This document shows, piece after piece, positions 14,261-25,486 of a stretch of DNA of 64,000 bases. The first letter of the stretch is position 1; the number at the start of each line of letters is the position of its first letter. A program made the position numbers and the translations under genes. This stretch comes from Drosophila pseudoobscura. Lineage: Eukaryota; Arthropoda; Insecta; Diptera; Drosophilidae. The stretch covers positions 22,643,001-22,707,000 of the forward strand of contig NC_046681.1 of the NCBI RefSeq assembly GCF_009870125.1, read 5' to 3'. A model generated the notes under the pieces. The model was not told the origin of the DNA. It did not search any database and saw nothing but the letters and a program-made list of their open reading frames with translations.

Positions 14261-14442
14261 TCTACCCTCTCTCGCCCTGCCAGCCTCAGTAGAAACATCT
14301 GTCGGATGTCGTCGGAAGTTGTATCTGACGGCACGCCCCACACAGCAATCAACTTAGAGGAGAGTAGAGTGGAGTGGAGTGGAGTGGAGTGCCGCCTCGA
14401 TTTTTCACTGCAAGCTGCTTGGAATATCTCAACATCTCTCTG

Positions 14443-14444
<2 letters not shown>

Positions 14445-14485
<41 letters not shown>
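14445..14485. repeat. (TG)n microsatellite
   Basis: About 20 uninterrupted TG units, the longest dinucleotide run in the window. Confidence 0.9.
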
Positions 14486-14486
<1 letters not shown>

Positions 14487-15916
14487 TAGCCCGAAGTTAC
14501 GGATATTATTCATAATTTTCCAACGTGCCACTGTGACATATGCCATCAGATGCCGAAGAAGGAGGAGGCGGTGGTTCATGAGGGTTGTCTTTCAGCGGAA
14601 ATCAGTTTTTCTGGCTGCCTGATAGAGGGCCAGGCCAAGTCTCTGCCTTGACCATCCTCATAAGCTGCAGAGGCCAGGCAGGGCACGTGCTGTGGAGGGA
14701 AAAGGAAAACAAAACCCAAAGGAAAGCGAACATTTTTGTGGGTTTTCTGTGATAATGACGTGATAATTGCTTCTGTCGCCGGGATAGATCAGAAAGAGCG
14801 TTGTCCCGTTTCGGGAAGCCTTGCAAGTGACACATTCCATATAGAGAGCGTGAGAGAGAGGGGGATGGGGAGACGTTTTATAGCAAAGTTCAAAGGACAC
14901 CTGCCGTGCGGTTTTAATTGCATCGCACACCAAAAGTGACAAGGAATCTTGCGAAGCAGAAGGACCGCCTGGCGCTAGGAAACAAAGTAATTACAAGGCC
15001 AAACACACAGACAGCCCACCACCACCCAGGGGGGGGGGGGGGAGGGGGTGGGGGCCAGGCCTTAAATTAGATGGAGCGCACAACGCAGACATCAAGTGTC
15101 GCACATTGACAGCTCCAGGATCCCACACAGCCGAAAAGGATACGGTTGGCTGGCCCAAGGGATGGAAGAAGGAAAGATTTCTATTAGCGCCGTCAAGGAA
15201 ATCGTTTTTTTCCTAATAGCCAGCGCCGCCACGTGTCCTGCCCTGCTCAGTCGTGCGTCAAGGCAAAGGACAACCGCAGCATCCCGAAAAAGGGAACTTC
15301 CTTCATGGGCCCTGCCCAATACAATACAATTGAAAAATTATAAAAATTTCGCACTCCGTAACGAAAACCGGACGTCGTCCTGCGGTCCTGCACTCAGAGA
15401 TACACTTGTTCCCCAGCGCAGGACACGCGTCCGCCAAGCGAGACGCCAGACATCATCAATATTGCAAGAGTCCTGCCTGGGTTCGGTCGAGGACGAGGAC
15501 GAGGACGAGCCCGAGAACGAGGGCGCATATTGAGGCTGTCAAATAAGCGTGGCTAATGTCGATTAAGTGCACCACTCCCTTCCAGGCTTGTGGAGGGTGG
15601 TTGGCTCCCAATCGCGCTAATAGCCGCAATTCATGCAAATGTTATAGACACTAATATATGCGATGGCATAAGTCAAGTGGCAAGGTCAAAGGCGGTATGG
15701 GTGGATGGATGGGGGAGGCTTGAAAGGTGGCTTCCTGGAATTCATAAAGCTGTGTCCTTTTCTGGCGCATCTTTTGTTCTTTTTTTAATTTGTGTTTTCC
15801 AATTGGAATTTAGATTATTTGTTGCCTTTTTTCACGTATCACATAGCAATACTTAAGTCCATTAAAAGTGTACTACAACTAGTCCTTAGCAGGTCCCTTT
15901 GGGCCCTCCCCCCTGC

Positions 15917-16153
15917 CTAGGAGAAGTGCATGCCATTGAACTGCTCGCGATCGTTCTGGACCATATTGTTGTACTTCCATTTGTCCGAACTGGAGGCCTG
16001 ACTGCTCCAGGCGCCCGAGCTGTGGCTGGGCTTGCTGCTGCCCTGCGATTGGGACGAAGAGCGGGAGCGGGAGCTCCCGGACCCTTGCCCCTTGCTGGAG
16101 TGATTGTCCTTGGTGCTGGTGGTGCACTTGTCGGTACGCTCGGTGTAGACCAT
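15917..16153 (-). CDS. second ORF of a dicistronic small gene (78 aa)
   Basis: The ORF starts at ATG 16153 in a strong context (A at -3, G at +4) and runs to TAG at 15917. The product is short, Ser/Gly/Gln-rich and low in complexity, with a conserved tail KYNNMVQNDREQFNGMHFS. The same tail, KYNNMISNNREQFNALHFC, ends the second ORF of the divergent paralogue at 18610-18882. No signal peptide or membrane helix is visible and I do not know its function. It lies 67 nt downstream of the stop of the first ORF (16221-16441) in a different frame, so stop readthrough cannot join them. Leaky scanning or reinitiation on one transcript is the simplest reading. Conservation of the tail between paralogues is the main evidence that it is translated. 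Confidence 0.7.
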   Translation of the reverse strand: MVYTERTDKCTTSTKDNHSSKGQGSGSSRSRSSSQSQGSSKPSHSSGAWSSQASSSDKWKYNNMVQNDREQFNGMHFS

Positions 16154-16220
16154 TTTCGAAGATTCCTGCCAAATGTGCGCCTTCAAATGCGTAGAGATTG
16201 AGGGGTAGACGGCTCCTGAT

Positions 16221-16441
16221 TCACGGCACAGACTGCAGCAGGGTGAGCACTTTGAGTTCCTTGTTGTTGGCCGAATTGCCCGTTCGAGATCCTTTCCTGG
16301 ACGACAGACACTTGCCTAATCTGTTGAAGAGAAGTCGAGGCCTCAATGACAAAGGACCATCCAGCCATTTCATTCAAATGCTAGTTACCTTGATTGTTTG
16401 AACAATTTCTGTTTGGAATCCGTTCTAGTAATTTTTGGCAT
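16221..16441 (-). CDS. first ORF of a dicistronic small gene (50 aa, spliced)
   Basis: Exon 1 is 16389-16441 (ATG at 16441) and exon 2 starts at 16320 and reaches TGA at 16221. The donor is AG|GTAAC, the acceptor CAACAG, and the intron is in phase 2. The product is small and basic (MPKITRTDSKQKLFKQS at its start) and ends in LTLLQSVP. The first ORF of the divergent paralogue at 18337-18552 has the same intron phase, the same LSS(R/K)KG core and the same SVP end. The start context TGTGTCAATG is also shared by both genes. No other ATG occurs in the spliced message between this start and that of the second ORF. Function is unknown. Confidence 0.7.
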
Positions 16442-16546
16442 TGACACAGAACTTTTGCTACTTGCACATTGGAAAGGAAAGAAATTTAGCCGCTGCTGAT
16501 CCACACACACAAAAAACTGCACCGCTCGTCTTGCTGTTGGACTTTC

Positions 16547-16584
16547 TACTGAGACTCGAGCGCGTACCACAACTGGTTTAAATA
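16547..16584 (-). promoter_or_regulatory. TATA box and initiator of the minus-strand dicistronic gene
   Basis: Read on the minus strand, TATTTAAA (16584-16577) is followed about 30 bases later by TCAGTA (16552-16547), a good match to the arthropod initiator. The spacing is that of a focused TATA/Inr promoter. It lies about 110 bases upstream of the first ATG. Confidence 0.6.
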
Positions 16585-18218
16585 CGATCCACGCTCCACC
16601 GCGATCACATCGATCGGTGTGAGTGCACTGTCTGGAGTCTGCTGGAGGAACTGCGTCACTGCGTTCTGGGTAGCCGCCAGTGGCAGCTGCAGGCCGAAAG
16701 CCCAGCCACTCTCCCTCCCCCAAATAGCACCCATCCGGTGACCTCAGTCTGGCGGCACGAACCCGTTCGTCGTTCCGACCACAATGCAAATGAGAGTTAT
16801 CAACCAGACTGGTTTTTATCAGCGAAACATTCGCAAACAAGTCACCTGAACACAGCTAGGGGTAGCACGACAGCCAGCTACCTCTTAACGGAGTAAAACC
16901 CAGCAGCTTTCCAAATGCCTCAACCATCCAACCTCTCCAAAGCAAAGGGTATCAATGGGAGTTACCCCAAAACCCCGAACCTGCTACTGCTCACGTAGTA
17001 TCTGCCCCACTGTTGACTCTCCTCGAACATAATGATCATCATCGTCATCAGCAGCGCTATCTGTATTGGCCGGCCGGCTAGTCAACCACCTTTTGATCAG
17101 CAGTTCTCAAAGGTCTTTCCCTCCGAAGGTTCTGTCCTTAGCAGCACCGATCTTTGTAGCGTGTGGGTCCTATCCTGTCTGGCGTTTCTATGCAGATAGC
17201 TGCCTATGAATATATGTATAATGAATATGTAGATGGGCTGATCATGCGACACAGAAATTTCTTATGAAAAGTCTCCCCTGCATTGCATCAGCCAATTCGA
17301 GACAGCTCGAAAGCCAGTTGCCAGTTTATAGTATTTTAATCTGTTGTTGTTTACCTATATAGACAACCGATCTGAGTTATGCTGGAATCTATATGATGTT
17401 TGGGGGGGGCGTAAGAGCAAGGAAAAGAAGGGTGGAATAAGTTTGGGCACTCGGATGGGATAGAGGAGGATCTATACTCCCTTTATCCCTTTATCCCTAT
17501 ATCTACAGATTCCCAAAAGTCTCATGATCCCTCTCTCTCTCAAAATAAAAGGCTATTCCCTATCTCTAAACCCCTCTAAAAACCCCTAAAACAAGTCGAA
17601 CCAGCTAGGATTCCAGACCCCTATATGTGCGGACTTTGACCGTCTAAGCCGGCACCTTTAAATGTCAAACGTTGCACCGGACTGGAATCTTATATAGCCG
17701 CAATATTTATATGTCTGCCGAAAAATATTCCGCTGATCCAGACACATGGCTAACTAATTAAAAAACGTGGCCAGACATTCAGAAAGAAAGCCAAAAGACA
17801 GGTTTCAGAGATCGCATTAGAAAGACGCTCACAGATCCCTGTGGAAAGTTTATATAAGGCCTAAACCGATGTGGAAGATGGGCACTTTGTGGCGAATGTT
17901 TCAGAGGCGAATGCCATGGCATTTCCCACCTGTTTATCCTTTGGGGAAAGTACCCTGCTATGTGGAAGTCCCCTGCATTTTATTTGTTATTGTTTGATGG
18001 TTTGGGCCATCAATGAGTGTGCTCTTTACGGGTGTCTCTCTATGGCGTCTGACCGCGTGGCAAGTGGGCCCGTTTCATTGACGCAAAACTCTTGTGGCGT
18101 AAACAAGAAATTTGGCGCATGTCTGGCCAGGGGTTTTGCAAACAACGAATGTCTCTGACGGCCGAAACTAGTTTCGGAAGCACGCTCCGGCCGCGTGATG
18201 ATGGGGGGATATCGGACG
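16585..18218. other. intergenic region between two divergent TATA genes
   Basis: This 1.6-kb spacer separates the two head-to-head paralogous small genes. It probably contains their shared control elements, which is inference from the arrangement. I see no ORF worth reporting. Confidence 0.5.
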
Positions 18219-18226
18219 TATAAAAG
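18219..18226 (+). promoter_or_regulatory. TATA box of the plus-strand dicistronic gene
   Basis: TATAAAAG lies 118 bases upstream of the first ORF. Transcription would start near 18250. A CAGTCG stretch at about 18272 is a weaker alternative start. Confidence 0.65.
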
Positions 18227-18336
18227 CGGAGCACACACGTCGCCTACGAACACACCAATTCGTGGAGCTTTCGCAGTCGAATCTTTACACAGATCTTATC
18301 CAAAATTCACCCAAACGTACAGCAACAGATGTGTCA

Positions 18337-18552
18337 ATGAAGACACCGGACACCAAAGCGAAGCTACTCAATAATATTAGGTGAGACCCCGCTTAACCTA
18401 TAACCCAGCTTAAACTATAACCCCTCCCCTTCTCGGTTTCTCGTTGTAGTCTCTCCAAGCATCTGTCTTCGAAGAAAGGCGGCTCTCGCACTAGCAACTG
18501 CGGCAATTGTCTGGAATTCTCCGTGCTCACTCGCCTGTCCAGTGTGCCCTGA
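18337..18552 (+). CDS. first ORF of a dicistronic small gene (48 aa, spliced)
   Basis: Exon 1 is 18337-18380 (donor TTAG|GTGAGA) and exon 2 runs from 18450 (after GTTGTAG) to TGA at 18550-18552. The product is MKTPDTKAKLLNNISLSKHL at its start and ends in SVP. It matches the first ORF of the divergent gene (16221-16441) in length, intron phase, the LSSKKG core and the final SVP. A three-codon mini-ORF, ATGTGTCAATGA, overlaps its start. The ORF's own -3 base is C, a weak context that would let ribosomes scan past it. The second ORF begins 57 nt after the stop in the same frame with no other stop between, so TGA readthrough is formally possible here, unlike in the paralogue. Confidence 0.7.
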
Positions 18553-18609
18553 ATCCCCGCTAAAAGACCAGCTCATCTGTGCTCCAATTTGAAAAACCCC
18601 CTCGACAAG

Positions 18610-18882
18610 ATGGTTCACCAGACTCGTACGCCCAGCAAGGCCATCCCGGCCAAGCACCTGAGCCCCATGCGAAACGTGGACGCTCTGGGCGGAAAGTATG
18701 CCGTTTCCAGCAGTCCGGCGGACAGCTTCCTGCGCCACAACAACAACAACGGCAGCAGCAGCAGGCTCACTGTCCACGGCGGACACCAGGCGGCGACGGC
18801 GACGGCGGCGGCGGCGGCCTTCAAGTACAACAACATGATCAGCAACAATCGGGAGCAGTTCAATGCCCTGCACTTCTGCTGA
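18610..18882 (+). CDS. second ORF of a dicistronic small gene (90 aa)
   Basis: ATG at 18610 has A at -3 and G at +4, a strong start. The product begins MVHQTRTPSKAIP, has Asn/Ser-rich and Ala-rich stretches, and ends in KYNNMISNNREQFNALHFC. That tail is shared with the second ORF of the minus-strand paralogue (15917-16153), which also begins MV. I recognise no domain. The Cys at the very end replaces Ser in the paralogue. There is no ATG in any frame between the first-ORF start and this one in the spliced message, which favours leaky scanning to this start. Confidence 0.75.
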   Translation: MVHQTRTPSKAIPAKHLSPMRNVDALGGKYAVSSSPADSFLRHNNNNGSSSRLTVHGGHQAATATAAAAAFKYNNMISNNREQFNALHFC

Positions 18883-21800
18883 CGGATGCGGAGAGACCAA
18901 TCATTTGGCCAACATTTGTTATAAATAAATTTATACACAAATTTGCACAAAAAATTAATTGCGTTCCGTTTCATAAATCGCAGCCACGTGGCCTCGCAGA
19001 TTTTCCGTTTTTGCCAAATTAAATTACATCGCGAGGCGCCACACCAGGCCGCACCAAGCCTAAGCCCTCCTCCTCCTCGTCGTCGTCATTTTTCATTGTT
19101 TGCGGCTGGCTGCCGTCTGTCTGCCTCACTTTGTCACATGCAAATGTTTCGTTGGATTTGTACGATTATATTTCGCACATTTGATATTCGGTTTTTTTCC
19201 ATTCAGGCGCCATATTTTTACATTAGCGAAGAATCAAAAGCTTTAACATTTGCATAAATCTTCATTAGTTTTTGGGTGGGTTTGAGCCTGGGTTTGTGGA
19301 CTTTGGACTGGGCGTTTTTTCGGAACTAAAGAATGGAATGTTCTGCAAAGAAAATGCGGCTTCTAGTGGCTTCTAGTTGATATAGTTCTAGAACAAGGAA
19401 GGACTTCCATAAAGTCGGTCATTGGGTCAGCGATTGGTGGGAATTATGGAATAAATTAAATCTTATGGAATACAGATAAATCTAATGTGAGAGTATATTT
19501 CAAGAGAGAGTATCATAGCTTTTATAGAGCGTCGCTTGCCTTAAACGACAGAAAATATAGGTTTTCTTTTTGAAAGAGTTGTATAAATTTCTACGTAATC
19601 TGTCTAGAGAGAAATTGTAGATCTTTAACGATGACTGTATGAAATCGTAACAAGATGGTCTGGAACTTCCCAAATTGTATACCATCTGTACCACAACGAG
19701 ACCTGTGAGGCATTCCCCCGACTTATGATTCCACAGAGAACTCTTTCCCCCAACAAATTCCAAAGAGGAGGAAAACCTCTCAAACACCTGAGTACTGGGC
19801 CCAGCTCTTAATGATAATCGCTGGACGCCGGACGGGTATGCAAATAATAGCATAGGCACCGATCTGAACTGGTTTCCAAGCGGATCAGCTGTTGGATCAT
19901 TAAAATAGTTTGAAACAGAAGCGATGGATGACTAAACTGTTGCCAGGCCCGGGCCCGGGCCCGGTCCCGGGCACCGCAGGCAGATGAAAATTCCCACAGA
20001 CCGGAAGGACTTTGGACTGCGAATCATGCAGAAGCCACCACCACCCCCCCGGAAGCCGGATATTACCCCACCCCCATTAAAAGACAATCTGTTACATCGA
20101 AAGCGCACAAATCATCGCCAGCCACAGATTTTAATGCCCCAAAAACATTTTTATTATTCCAGTAAATTAAACGCTGAGCGTTTCGAAAGTGGATTGAGCC
20201 GTAGGACACTCCGTTTTAGACGGGGAAGATCCTGTCGCTTGGGTGGGTCGTCCGTCGTCGTCCGTCGTCGTCGGGCGTCGACAGTCATTAAATTATCACA
20301 CATTTAACATCAAAAACAATTGAAAAGTAGCGCAGCACACACAAAAGGCAACCCTCGGACCACCCTCGACCCTCGACCCGTGACCCAAACTCTCACCCGC
20401 TGCCACCCATGGCACCCCCATCCCATCCATCCATTCGCTCATCCAAGAACTTGGGAACTTGACTTTTACTTTCACCCCCGCAAAGTGTTTCCCCCGTTGC
20501 CCTGTACCCCTGTTCCCCTGCCGCATTACAAGCTGAAAACATGGTTATTACATCAGTAAATGCCAGGCAGCAGAGGTCTAGAGAGCGAGGGGGGGGACTG
20601 GGTGGTGGTGGTGGTGGTGCCACATGTGGGCGTTGCAAAACGGGCGATGGATGGATGCTGTCTTGTGATGATTATGACAGCATGACGACGAGGACAACTC
20701 CGAAACGGCATGGAACCCCTCGGACACTCTCTCTCTCCCTCTATCCCCCTCTCTCTCTCTCTGGCGGATATATATAATGTCTAATTTAGCTTCTGTTTTT
20801 GCATTGTGCAATATGACGACCATTAGGGGTCGAGTGGGTGGGGTAGCGAAGAAGGGACGATGACGGGGCAGTAAGTGACGATAAATCATAAACGAAACAT
20901 CAATTCCAGCACTTGACCCTAAAAGGAACTCGACTTCCAGCCGCGTGGTCCAAAGTGCTCTTCTGCCGATGGTGGACCTTTAGAGTGAAATTGTTTAAAG
21001 GAGATATTATACTTTATATGGCATGTCCTGGTCACGTGCCGTCAACTTTATTTTCCTGCAAATTAATTAATTGCCAAAAGCCGAAAAGAAGAAGCCCAAG
21101 AAGATTGATTAAGAGACAGAGTCGCAGAGTTCCCGAGTTCCAGCGCTAAACCCTTCAATTGTGCTGTCAACTTATCTATCACGCCAACATCCTGAAAGGA
21201 TCTGCATCTACCTATAGCGCTCTCTTTCTCTCTCTCTCTTTCTCTATCACCCTTCTTCCTTTTGCTGCTTCGTTTTGATGATTTATCGACATTTTCGGGC
21301 GGAAATCGCTATGCCAAAAGCCAAAACGAAATGAAACGTTTCCAAAGCAGACAAGAGAGAAAGATTGAGGGCAAGAGAGAGGGGAGATACACAGAGGGAA
21401 AGAGAGAGAGGGAGAGAGAGAGATGGGGCAAAAGTTGCAACAGGAGCAGACGTTCCATGTTCTTGAAGCGGAAACGCAATCGGCGCACTGCCAAAAATAA
21501 ATTGATTACTGTCACGGAAATAGCTAAAGCAACCCCTACCCCCCATCCCCACACACACACATATACCCATGGCTTCTGTGCTCCAAACTTTGTTAATCGA
21601 TATATTCACAATACACGAAGACGCGCGACACCTGGCGGCTAGAGCTTTAGTCGGAGGCGAAGGCGAAGGCGAAGTCGCAGGACCCGTAAAGCCGCTTAAA
21701 TCACAGCCAAAAGGGAGCGGAGTGGAGTGGAGTGGAGTGGGGCCAAGGGTGACTGTGATTGGAGGAGGTGTTCGTATCACTTCCTGTCTTCCACTTGCCG

Positions 21801-24800
21801 TCCCACGTTTATAGATCACGTGACTTGGCCATAAATAGTTTGGCCCTGTCAATTAAAGACACCTGTATGTAAGAGCCGGACTTAAGAGGAAAATGTGGGG
21901 CGTATGGCAGGGTAGACAAACACGCACCCCCATTGTTCGCACCTTTAATTTGTGCGTGAAAGTGGTTAAGGGGTGAAATTGAAAGAGATGTTCCTACATG
22001 CGAATAATATAAGTAAAATATATGTATTTAGAGTGCAAATTGTACTAACTATCGCTATTCCTAAGATTCGCAAGGCAAGTTCCCCTTTATTCTTCGCCTA
22101 ACCTCAACTTTCTTAGGCTTTTCGTCAGACAAACCCCCTTACACACTTCCTCTCAACTATCTGACGCCAAAGTTCTGCACAGGTAGCACCCAAAAACCCC
22201 CTCACAAAATCCCTTATGCCCCTAGGACCAGCGACAGAGAGCGATTGACTGGTAAGGCGGTAACAAATGTATTAGAAACTTTCTTTGTATAATTTCCGCA
22301 TTGGCCCGAAGTCGAAAAGGACTGGGATACTCGTACGATACGATACGGATACGAGGCATTCACTTCAAATTGCACTTCCGTGCGAAAAATTGCTTATCGA
22401 AAAGTTTTCATTTTGATTTGGTGTCGACCTCTTCCACTCGTCGTCCGGAGTCCGGAGTCCGGAGTCCGGAGTCCGCAGTCTCTGCCGACAAATCCCAATC
22501 CGTGCGACTATCAATGGAACGACGTCAGTCCCCGCCCTCCGATGGGGTCGTGTCGTGTCGATAAAGTTTGCACCTATTGTCATTTTATTGATTTGTTATA
22601 AATTTCACACATTCGCATGCGCTCTCTCCTCTCCCTTCGCTTATCTTTCTCATGCGCTTCTATTAAATGTAAATGACTGGAAAATGGCATTGGCCAGGGC
22701 GCCCCGCCCCCAATTTGAAACGGACACGCGCCGCATTCGGTAACCCTTTTTTGGGAGCGCTTATCTGTGAATTTTCAATAAGATTTCCTATCATTTTAAA
22801 TTCCATTTTATTGCCATCGAAATAAATGGCCAAAAAGAGAGTGAAAGGAGGTGCGGCCCGGGCCAGAGCTTAAATGTCAAGACGTTAAAATAAATTGATA
22901 CCGGAAAATGTTATGCCTTTTTGGAAAAGGAAAAGTTGGGAGTACTCTTGCAGGGAGTATATGAGTTTTGCCAAAGGATTTCCAGGACTTTCAATCCATG
23001 TACGAGTAGTATATCTTTTCAGTGTCGATATCTATCCAAAACTTTAGGGTGAAACCTCCAAGATTCCACTCCAAAGAGTATCTAGAACATCTAGAACATT
23101 TCATTTACTTCTTGTTCCAAACTTCCTCGATGCTTATCGATTTCGCCAATGGCAACACCTTGAAAATGCTGAGGGAAACACATCTGTTGATGCTGCCCGG
23201 AAAATTGTGAAACGTCTCCAGCGACTTTTCCTAGTCTTTCTTCACACTTGATTTGATAATCTGTCGTAAATTTTCACTTTTCACTTTTCACTTGTGAATT
23301 GTTCACAATTAAGTCACACTTTTAATGACGTGACGCAAATATTAAAACACACGCTCCTTGGGAGCGGACATGGACTTTCAACCCCCTCATCATGCCTGCC
23401 CCCCTGTTTCCAGCAACGACAGCTGTTGACGTGAGCTCAGCCAGCGTCCAGTCGGAAAAGTCGGAGAAGTCGGAAAAGTTCTTTCCGTTTCTGTTCCTCT
23501 GTTGTGACTGCTGCGCTAATTAGGCGAGACGTGAAAATTTTTGCTTATTATTTTCCCTAAATTTTAACGACGGCCACCATTTGGAAGATATTTTATATGG
23601 TGCAACATTCTGAAATTAGTATCTCAGAAATTACGATTATTGTCAGAAGTGAATTTTAATTAGCAAAATTCAAAGTACTCAAACGGAGTGACGGTGGAGA
23701 TGGAGAGGCATGTCGAATCTTCGACGACAGTCGGAGTGAGGAGTGCTGTCCATTAGGTATACTTTATGGGAGTTCCGAAAGCAGTTCCTGATTGCTGTTG
23801 GGAAATAGAGATGGGATATACGATAGGAAAAGGAAAAATATATCACATTATACAAGCCAAGATCCATCTAGACATCTATTTATGAACAACATTTAGTTTC
23901 ACTTATTAAAGAACTGACTTAATCAGTAGCTAGTTCGTTATATAGTATATTGAAGAAAAATTGCCTTTGCTGTTCCAATATCTGGGACTCCAGTGTATGA
24001 CGCGACGTCTGAAAGTATGCCATACTAACTACACCACACAATATGTAGAATTACATGATCGACAATTAAATGTAGATTATACATGTAGAATTCTTGGAAA
24101 GCCAACAAGATTCTACATTTGACAGCAGAAGGGCGCATAGTGTATCTACATCTACATGTTAAAGATCACTAATTTTACATTTTAATTCAAATTCTTTTAG
24201 ATATTCCAGAACTTATTATTATAGTATATGATCTACCTTGGGCTAAGAATGGAACCCATACCAATACCATTATATTAACGATCATTCATTATGGATTATT
24301 GATCAACAGTAAATTCTGTATAAACTCCTAATGAATATTTTCCATTGTTCTTTCCTCCTATTACCATTACTATTACTTACTACTGTATTTATTTGAGCTG
24401 AAGGCAGACCTACTCCATCATCGTGTTTATATTTTCGTTTATATAATTTGCATATTCATCAGCCTTTAGCTCTCCCTTTGGTCGCATCCAAGTACTCGAT
24501 TGGGCAATCTAATGGCGCACCGCAAATTGCTCATGACTGGCATGGCACTGATCTGATGGAACGGTTAGGTGAGGTCGGGTTCGTTTGTGCATATGTGTGT
24601 TCATATGAGACTCTGTTGCCGTTGGAAATGCGAAACTGCAACAGGGCAGCAGCAGACTCTGATTCGCGCCTGAGCCACGGCTCTGGCCGTTGCAGTTGCA
24701 ACGTTTTTTTGCTTTCAGTTGCTCGCGGATCGTGGCTTTAACAAGTTGAACTTCTATAATCATGGATAGAAAAAGGAACTCGGCGATGTCAGTACCAAGT

Positions 24801-25330
24801 GTCGTAAAATCTTCAGGGACATAAATCTAAGACACATTTCAATCCGCAAACTCGATGTGTAATTGCTGTATCAAGTTTTATGTCAAGAAACATACAAAGT
24901 TGAAGGAATTAACGACATAAACTATCGGGTGTGGCAAGATCTGATCATGCAAAAGAAAATATACAGATATCTTACACTTTTCTGGGTATCAATAGGGAGT
25001 GCTTCCACAGTGTTCCTTCTTCTTCTTCTTCAGACTCCCCTCAGCCTCTATTATTTTCCATATTAGATACTAAAATATCTAGAACACATAAATCAAAGAC
25101 ATATTACCATAGACAATAAAGATCTATTACAAGATGGAGATAGATTGGCCTACAACGTCGCTGACAAATTGTCTATAAGCACTTTTTGAAACCCATAATT
25201 ATATCGTTTGGGCGGACACCTCTTAATGGCCGCAACATTGTGTGGTAAACGCTTGTGTCGACAAAATCCACTGCCAAGTGGTCCAGGTCTGGCCAAAAAC
25301 AATTGCCAGCTAAATTCCGGTCACGATCTT
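18883..25330. other. non-coding region, no supported gene
   Basis: This 6.4-kb stretch holds simple repeats: a GC-rich GGCCCG palindrome at about 19946-19972, (GA)n at about 21404-21422, GGAGT pentamers at about 21719-21740 and GGAGTCC heptamers at 22444-22475. An AT-rich stretch covers 23.5-25.2 kb. Open frames here are short and unlike proteins. Nothing is recognisable as a gene or mobile element. Confidence 0.6.
22444..22475. repeat. (GGAGTCC)4 heptamer array
   Basis: Four tandem heptamers GTCCGGA in a row, in a stretch with no gene. Confidence 0.85.
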
Positions 25331-25486
25331 AGCATATATACTTAAACAAAAGCATTTAAGCTGCAAGTGCAGTCAGACGGCGTCGCTGCTGCCGCTGCAG
25401 ATACAAATGTATCCCCAGGCCTTTGTTTCCACTCAGTTAACTTTGATCTTTTGTGGGGCTTCAGGTTCAGGTGGCGCCGGACCACG

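Larger units (their letters stand above)
8328..15878. other. non-coding region, no supported gene
   Basis: This is intergenic-looking DNA rich in microsatellites, with AT-rich patches around 12.9-13.8 kb. None of its open frames shows a codon pattern or motif of a known protein. I find no RNA gene that I can support. Regulatory sequence for the small TATA-box genes just downstream is possible but unproven. Confidence 0.6.

Noticed and set aside
14445-14485. CA/TG repeats and other arrays as a CRISPR-like or satellite locus
   Set aside because: They are ordinary short microsatellites with no spacers and no higher-order unit, as expected in a fly genome.
18550-18552. TGA readthrough as the explanation of the paired small ORFs
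   Set aside because: Possible by frame in the plus-strand gene, but in the paralogue the second ORF is in another frame, so it cannot be the shared mechanism.
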